Shown here: piece after piece, positions 59,969 through 64,000 of the stretch
How the letters are laid out: every line of letters begins with the position of its first letter
Numbering within the stretch: the first letter of the stretch is position 1
NCBI RefSeq assembly: GCF_044762855.1
Contig: NZ_JBIWFB010000003.1
Coordinates: forward strand, 351,901-415,900
Length of the DNA stretch: 64,000 nucleotides
Origin: Psychrobacillus sp044762855
Lineage (GTDB): Bacteria; Bacillota; Bacilli; Bacillales_A; Planococcaceae
Direction: 5' to 3'
Position numbers and translations under genes: made by a program
The notes under the pieces: model-generated
Database searches by the model: none
Told to the model about the DNA's origin: nothing
Seen by the model: the letters and a program-made list of their open reading frames with translations, nothing else

Positions 59969-60469
59969 ATGAAAATTTATAAACATTTGGATGACCATGT
60001 TGAAACGTATTTATCCGCAATTTTATTAATATTCTTCTCGTTTTTATGTATCTTCCAAGTTGTTATGCGTTATATCTTTAATGAGTCATTGACATGGTCT
60101 GAGGAATTATCCAGATATGCATTCGTTTGGTTTGTTTATACAAGTGCAGCCTTTGCGGTAAGATATCAGCGACATGTAAAATTTAACTTTTTAGTGAATA
60201 TACTTCATAAAATTTCTCCAACTTATAGTCAACTCCTCAAAATAATTGCTTTATTTTGTTGGGTAGGTTTTCTAATATTTGTAGATTACTATAGTGTTCA
60301 AACAGTTATGAATCAGTTCAACATGGGACAAGTATCACCTGCCAATCGAATTCCAATGTATATTGTATATCTTGGATTACCAATGGGAGCACTCTTAATG
60401 ACCTTTAGAGTTACCCAACATATCGTAAATGGATTTAAGGAATTGAGAAACTTAAAAGAAAGCCATTAA
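59969..60469 (+). CDS. TRAP transporter small permease (DctQ type)
   Basis: Membrane protein of 166 residues with four helices. YIFNESLTWSEELSRYAFVW and the later GQVSPANRIPMYIVYLGLPM are the DctQ family signatures. Shine-Dalgarno AAGGAGGCG precedes the ATG. It pairs with the large permease encoded 13 bases downstream. Confidence 0.92.
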   Translation: MKIYKHLDDHVETYLSAILLIFFSFLCIFQVVMRYIFNESLTWSEELSRYAFVWFVYTSAAFAVRYQRHVKFNFLVNILHKISPTYSQLLKIIALFCWVGFLIFVDYYSVQTVMNQFNMGQVSPANRIPMYIVYLGLPMGALLMTFRVTQHIVNGFKELRNLKESH

Positions 60470-60488
60470 TTTTACAGGGGGTGTGAGC

Positions 60489-61781
60489 ATGGCTACTCTA
60501 ATATTATTTGGAAGTTTTATTATTTTAATGATTCTTAGTGTTCCTATTGCGTTTGCACTAGGTATATCATCCGTTTTAACATTATTCATCACGGAAAAAA
60601 TGCCACTTCAGTTCATTGCACAAGGAATGTTTACTACAGTAGATTCTTATGCTTTAATGGCAGTTCCCCTATTTGTATTTGCCGGATTAATAATGGAACA
60701 TGGAGGGCTATCTAGAAGGTTAATTGATGTTGCAAAGTCATTTGTCGGTCACCAGACAGGGGGACTTGCTGGAGTTGCAATTTTGGCTTGTACCGTGTTT
60801 GCAGCACTTAGTGGATCGGGTCCAGCAACGGTTGCAGCTATCGGAGGTATTATGATTCCAGCAATGGTAAAGGAAAAGTACGATCCGGGATTTAGTTCTG
60901 CAGTAGTTGCCTCAGCCGGAACCCTCGGAATAATCATTCCACCAAGTATACCTTTAATCATTTATGGTATTACAACAAATACTTCTATTGGTGATTTATT
61001 CATTGCAGGCGTCATACCTGGCTTATTTATTGCAGCGGTACTTTGGTCAATCAGTTATCTTACTTCTAAAAAAAGGGGTTTTATAGGATCTGGAAAAAAA
61101 GCTACTTGGAAAGAACGCTTTAAGTATATTAATGAGGCAAAATGGACACTGTTAATGCCAATTGTTGTACTCGGCGGAATATACGGAGGAATATTTACTC
61201 CTACTGAGGCGGCAGGTATTGCAGTAGCATATAGTGCTTTTTTAGGAATTTTTATTTATAAAGAAATAAAAAGAGCTGATGCAATTGAATTATTTAAACA
61301 GACTACTTTAATTTCTGGGATAATCCTTATTATTATAGCGACTGCTTCTACTTATGGGAGAATTCTTACAATAGAAAAAATCCCAATATTAATTGCAGAG
61401 TTTTTAACATCTCTTCCTGTCGGTTCATGGGTTATTCTTTGTGCAATTGTTATCCTGCTTGTGTTTATCGGAATGTTTATGGAAACATTAGCAGGAATTA
61501 TTTTATTAGCCCCTATTTTATTACCTGTTGTAACAGAATTAGGAATGCATCCGGTGCACTTTGGTATTGTCATGATTTTAGCAGCAGAAATTGGATTTTT
61601 AACACCACCGGTCGGGGATAACCTAAACGTTGCGAGTGCTATTAGTGGATTGACTTTAGAACAAGTTGCCAAAGCAACACTTCCATTTACTATCGCTTTA
61701 ATCATATTACTATTTGTTTTTATGTTTGCAGAGCCATTTATTATGTTTTTACCAAATTTAATAGGCGGTACAGGCAGTTAA
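60489..61781 (+). CDS. TRAP transporter large permease (DctM type)
   Basis: Membrane protein of 430 residues with about 12 helices, the channel-forming TRAP subunit driven by an ion gradient. Signatures: LSGSGPATVAAIGGIMIPAM, GTLGIIIPPSIPLIIYGI, GIFTPTEAAGIAVAYSAFLG and GFLTPPVGDNLNVASAISGL. The ATG at 60489 is favoured over a GTG six bases earlier because of the spacing from AGGGGGTG. Last gene of the island. Confidence 0.93.
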   Translation: MATLILFGSFIILMILSVPIAFALGISSVLTLFITEKMPLQFIAQGMFTTVDSYALMAVPLFVFAGLIMEHGGLSRRLIDVAKSFVGHQTGGLAGVAILACTVFAALSGSGPATVAAIGGIMIPAMVKEKYDPGFSSAVVASAGTLGIIIPPSIPLIIYGITTNTSIGDLFIAGVIPGLFIAAVLWSISYLTSKKRGFIGSGKKATWKERFKYINEAKWTLLMPIVVLGGIYGGIFTPTEAAGIAVAYSAFLGIFIYKEIKRADAIELFKQTTLISGIILIIIATASTYGRILTIEKIPILIAEFLTSLPVGSWVILCAIVILLVFIGMFMETLAGIILLAPILLPVVTELGMHPVHFGIVMILAAEIGFLTPPVGDNLNVASAISGLTLEQVAKATLPFTIALIILLFVFMFAEPFIMFLPNLIGGTGS

Positions 61782-61984
61782 TGAAAGTACTAGCATTTGA
61801 TATTAATAGAAAAGTTTAAATTCTAAACTAAAATTTCATATTACATGATTTTGCTGTTTCAAAACAAAATAATTTGGAGTGCTAAACAAGTATTTTAGTG
61901 TTTGCCTATCCAATGCTGTACTTCCAATATCCTGTATGTTTTCGATTTAAACTGTAATTGCAGAAAGTTTATTTCTACCATACA

Positions 61985-62035
61985 AATCAAAAACACCCAC
62001 AAACTCTGATTTAACAAAGTTAGTGGGTGTTTTAT
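61985..62035 (-). terminator. Terminator of the tRNA operon
   Basis: Stem AACACCCAC / GTGGGTGTT with T-rich sequence on the minus strand after it, about 30 bases beyond the last tRNA. Confidence 0.85.
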
Positions 62036-62065
62036 TGTTTTTTGATTCAACACACTTTTTAAAGA

Positions 62066-62148
62066 TACCGGTGGTCGGGGTCGAACCGACACATCCAGAG
62101 GATACGGGATTTTGAGTCCCGCGCGTCTGCCAATTCCGCCACACCGGC
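62066..62148 (-). tRNA. tRNA-Leu (CAA)
   Basis: Acceptor GCCGGTG pairs with CACCGGT (one G-U); anticodon loop CTCAAAA gives CAA. Long variable arm of a type II tRNA. CCA is not encoded. Confidence 0.95.
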
Positions 62149-62181
62149 AAAATATAAGTATCAAAGTTTATTTTATAAAAC

Positions 62182-62255
62182 TGGAGGCGGCAACCGGATT
62201 TGAACCGGTGATAAAGGTGTTGCAGACCTGTGCCTTACCACTTGGCTATGCCGCC
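62182..62255 (-). tRNA. tRNA-Cys (GCA)
   Basis: Acceptor GGCGGCA with TGCCGCC, anticodon loop CTGCAAC, encoded CCA. Confidence 0.96.
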
Positions 62256-62266
62256 GAAGGAAATAA

Positions 62267-62341
62267 TGGAGCGGAAGACGAGGTTCGAACTCGCGACCCC
62301 CACCTTGGCAAGGTGGTGTTCTACCACTGAACTACTTCCGC
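62267..62341 (-). tRNA. tRNA-Gly (GCC)
   Basis: Acceptor GCGGAAG, anticodon loop TTGCCAA, T-loop GTTCGAA, encoded CCA. Confidence 0.96.
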
Positions 62342-62348
62342 AAATAAA

Positions 62349-62420
62349 CTGGGGTACCTGGATTCGAACCAGGGCATGACGGAATCAAAATCCGTTGCCT
62401 TACCGCTTGGCTATACCCCA
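62349..62420 (-). tRNA. tRNA-Gln (TTG)
   Basis: Acceptor TGGGGTA with TACCCCA, anticodon loop TTTTGAT. CCA is not encoded. Confidence 0.95.
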
Positions 62421-62421
62421 A

Positions 62422-62498
62422 TGGGGCGACTGATGGGAATTGAACCCACGAATGCCGGAATCACAATCCGGTGCGTTAACCACTTCGCCACAATCGCC
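62422..62498 (-). tRNA. tRNA-His (GTG), first copy
   Basis: Extra G(-1) pairing with C73, acceptor GCGATTG with CAGTCGC, anticodon loop TTGTGAT, encoded CCA. Confidence 0.96.
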
Positions 62499-62535
62499 AC
62501 TATTAAATAAAAAAAGAGCTAACTCATAAGGAAAA

Positions 62536-62612
62536 TGGGGCGACTGATGGGAATCGAACCCACGAATGTCGGAATCACAATCCGATGCGTTAACCACTTC
62601 GCCACAACCGCC
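62536..62612 (-). tRNA. tRNA-His (GTG), second copy
   Basis: Near-identical tandem duplicate 37 bases away; acceptor GCGGTTG and slightly different anticodon-arm pairs, same anticodon, encoded CCA. Confidence 0.96.
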
Positions 62613-62636
62613 ATTATTCAAGTTAACTAGTAAAAT

Positions 62637-62710
62637 TGGCAGGGGCAGTAGGAATCGAACCCACATCAAAGGTTTTGGAGACCTCTATTCTACCGTTAAA
62701 CTATGCCCCT
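62637..62710 (-). tRNA. tRNA-Trp (CCA)
   Basis: Acceptor AGGGGCA with TGCCCCT, anticodon loop CTCCAAA, encoded CCA. Confidence 0.96.
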
Positions 62711-62716
62711 AAAAAC

Positions 62717-62800
62717 TGGTGGAGGGGGACGGATTCGAACCGCCGAACCCTAAGGAGCGGATTTACAGTCCGCCGCGTTTAGCCACTTCGCTACCCCTCC
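62717..62800 (-). tRNA. tRNA-Tyr (GTA)
   Basis: Acceptor GGAGGGG, anticodon loop CTGTAAA, long variable arm, encoded CCA. Confidence 0.96.
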
Positions 62801-62803
62801 AAG

Positions 62804-62879
<76 letters not shown>

Positions 62880-62890
62880 TTAAAGAAATA

Positions 62891-62966
62891 TGGTGGCTCA
62901 GGACGGAATCGAACCGCCGACACAAGGATTTTCAGTCCTTTGCTCTACCGACTGAGCTACTGAGCC
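62891..62966 (-). tRNA. tRNA-Phe (GAA)
   Basis: Acceptor GGCTCAG, anticodon loop CTGAAAA, encoded CCA. Confidence 0.96.
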
Positions 62967-63106
62967 ATTTCGATTTACGCTAATCTTCGCATCTCTTTGT
63001 CAGCTGCACTCGTTCTATCAGTCACGTACTCAGGTACGCTCCTTCTTTCACTCGATTGCTTCCTCGACCTGCTTGCTTATCCTAAATCTCTAACAAATTA
63101 ATTAAA
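62967..63106. other. 140-bp spacer inside the tRNA array
   Basis: All other gaps between these tRNAs are 1-37 bases. This one is GC-richer, contains the palindrome CGTACTCAGGTACG near 63026, and lacks any tRNA or ORF. It may be a dispersed spacer element. Confidence 0.5.
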
Positions 63107-63182
63107 TGGCGGTCCCGACCGGGATCGAACCGGCGATCTCCTGCGTGACAGGCAGGCATGTTAACCGCTACACCACGGGACC
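63107..63182 (-). tRNA. tRNA-Asp (GTC)
   Basis: Acceptor GGTCCCG with CGGGACC, anticodon loop CTGTCAC, encoded CCA. Confidence 0.96.
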
Positions 63183-63185
63183 ATT

Positions 63186-63262
<77 letters not shown>

Positions 63263-63290
63263 ATAATATTATACTTGCTTTTTCAATTAA

Positions 63291-63366
63291 TGGTGGAGGA
63301 TGACGGGCTCGAACCGCCGACCCTCTGCTTGTAAGGCAGATGCTCTCCCAGCTGAGCTAATCCTCC
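63291..63366 (-). tRNA. tRNA-Val (TAC)
   Basis: Acceptor GGAGGAT with ATCCTCC, anticodon loop CTTACAA, encoded CCA. Confidence 0.96.
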
Positions 63367-63397
63367 GTTTTAATGCTGGTTATTATTTATAAAATAA

Positions 63398-63472
63398 TGG
63401 TGACCCCTACGGGATTCGAACCCGTGTTACCGCCGTGAAAGGGCGGTGTCTTAACCGCTTGACCAAGGGGCC
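63398..63472 (-). tRNA. tRNA-Glu (TTC)
   Basis: Acceptor GGCCCCT, anticodon loop CTTTCAC, encoded CCA. Confidence 0.95.
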
Positions 63473-63494
63473 ATTATGTATAAGAGAAGTTATC

Positions 63495-63586
63495 TGGCGG
63501 AGAGCAAGGGATTTGAACCCTTGAGACAGGGTTACCCGCCTACACGATTTCCAATCGTGCTCCTTCGGCCACTCGGACAGCTCTCC
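63495..63586 (-). tRNA. tRNA-Ser (GGA)
   Basis: Acceptor GGAGAGC with GCTCTCC, anticodon loop TTGGAAA, long variable arm, encoded CCA. Confidence 0.96.
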
Positions 63587-63591
63587 ATTAA

Positions 63592-63666
63592 TGGCTCCGA
63601 AGGTAGGACTCGAACCTACGACCGATCGGTTAACAGCCGATTGCTCTACCACTGAGCTACTTCGGA
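63592..63666 (-). tRNA. tRNA-Asn (GTT)
   Basis: Acceptor TCCGAAG with CTTCGGA, anticodon loop CTGTTAA, encoded CCA. First tRNA after the 5S gene. Confidence 0.96.
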
Positions 63667-63676
63667 ATATTATTAT

Positions 63677-63792
<116 letters not shown>

Positions 63793-63913
63793 CATATTAA
63801 TTTGAAAGACAAGTATTATTATATCATAACTAGAGATTTTTGCAATAGTTATTTTTATATTTTTTTTATTCTTTCAAAACTGGATAAACGACATATCTAC
63901 AATATATACATTT

Positions 63914-64000
63914 TGGTTAAGTCCTCGATCGATTAGTATTCGTCAGCTGCACGTGTCGCCACGCTTCCACCCCGAACCTATCTACCTCATCGTCTTTGAG
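63914..64000 (-). rRNA. rrl: 23S ribosomal RNA, 3' end (partial)
   Basis: The last 87 bases of a 23S gene that continues past the window. ACTAATCGATCGAGGACTTA is the standard 3' terminus of Bacillales 23S. The 3' boundary may be off by a few bases. Confidence 0.95.

Noticed and set aside
59969..61781. C4-dicarboxylate specificity for the TRAP transporter
   Set aside because: DctPQM family names do not define the ligand. The neighbours suggest a different organic acid, so no substrate is claimed.
61895..62669. Minus- and plus-strand ORFs across the tRNA genes
   Set aside because: They are translations of tRNA sequence.

Overview
The window is a low-GC, spore-former type Firmicutes chromosome segment. 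Gene content and order repeatedly match the Bacillus subtilis yha/yhe/yhc/yhd/yhb neighbourhoods (trpP-yhaH-hpr-prsA-yhaMNO-yhzD-yhaR-yheAB-yheE-yheHI, then mpfA, yhcYZ-pgcA-yhcX-yhcT, trmL-queG). A YjcZ-type sporulation peptide and the sequence style suggest a Planococcaceae/Caryophanaceae member such as Psychrobacillus, Sporosarcina or Lysinibacillus; that placement is inference.

Layout. 1-4.6 kb: tryptophan transporter end, YtxH protein, Hpr regulator, small membrane proteins, YjcZ peptide and the PrsA foldase. 4.6-10.6 kb: the overlapping yhaO-yhaN-yhaM operon (SbcD/SbcC-like plus exoribonuclease) and a small XRE regulator/membrane protein pair with a palindromic operator. 10.8-17.8 kb: a PAS-GGDEF-EAL protein, enoyl-CoA hydratase, YheA/YheB, ferritin-like protein and an MFS transporter. 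18.7-22.5 kb: a BmrCD-type heterodimeric ABC exporter preceded by a leader peptide and an attenuator. 22.5-29.4 kb: chromate transporter, CNNM-type Mg efflux protein, CDF metal exporter, the YhcY/YhcZ two-component system and a type I toxin-antitoxin module. 29.4-43 kb: mainly housekeeping genes (pgcA, yhcX, bdbC, yhcT, trmL, queG), a degenerate M50 protease homologue and an orphan ATP-grasp enzyme behind a structured leader. 42.6-53 kb: ECF sigma/anti-sigma pair, T-box controlled prolyl-tRNA synthetase, a glycolipid-type glycosyltransferase operon, MBL and DUF6933 proteins. 53-61.8 kb: a catabolic island (class III aminotransferase, semialdehyde dehydrogenase, FCD-GntR regulator, 2-hydroxyacid dehydrogenase, FAH-family hydrolase, TRAP transporter) carrying three copies of one operator. 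62-64 kb: 16 tRNAs, 5S rRNA and the 3' end of 23S rRNA, all on the minus strand.

Between these blocks lie five loci of a long composite repeat (600-1000 bp). It has degenerate terminal inverted repeats, a very long hairpin, a conserved middle and an array of about five units with a 21-bp period. Several ORFs read across these repeats, but none looks like a real gene.

The strongest candidates for new biology are the composite repeat family, the toxin-antitoxin cassette flanked by a duplicated 31-bp terminator, the double small-ORF leader of the ABC exporter, the GntR-controlled catabolic island, and the structured element before the ATP-grasp gene.
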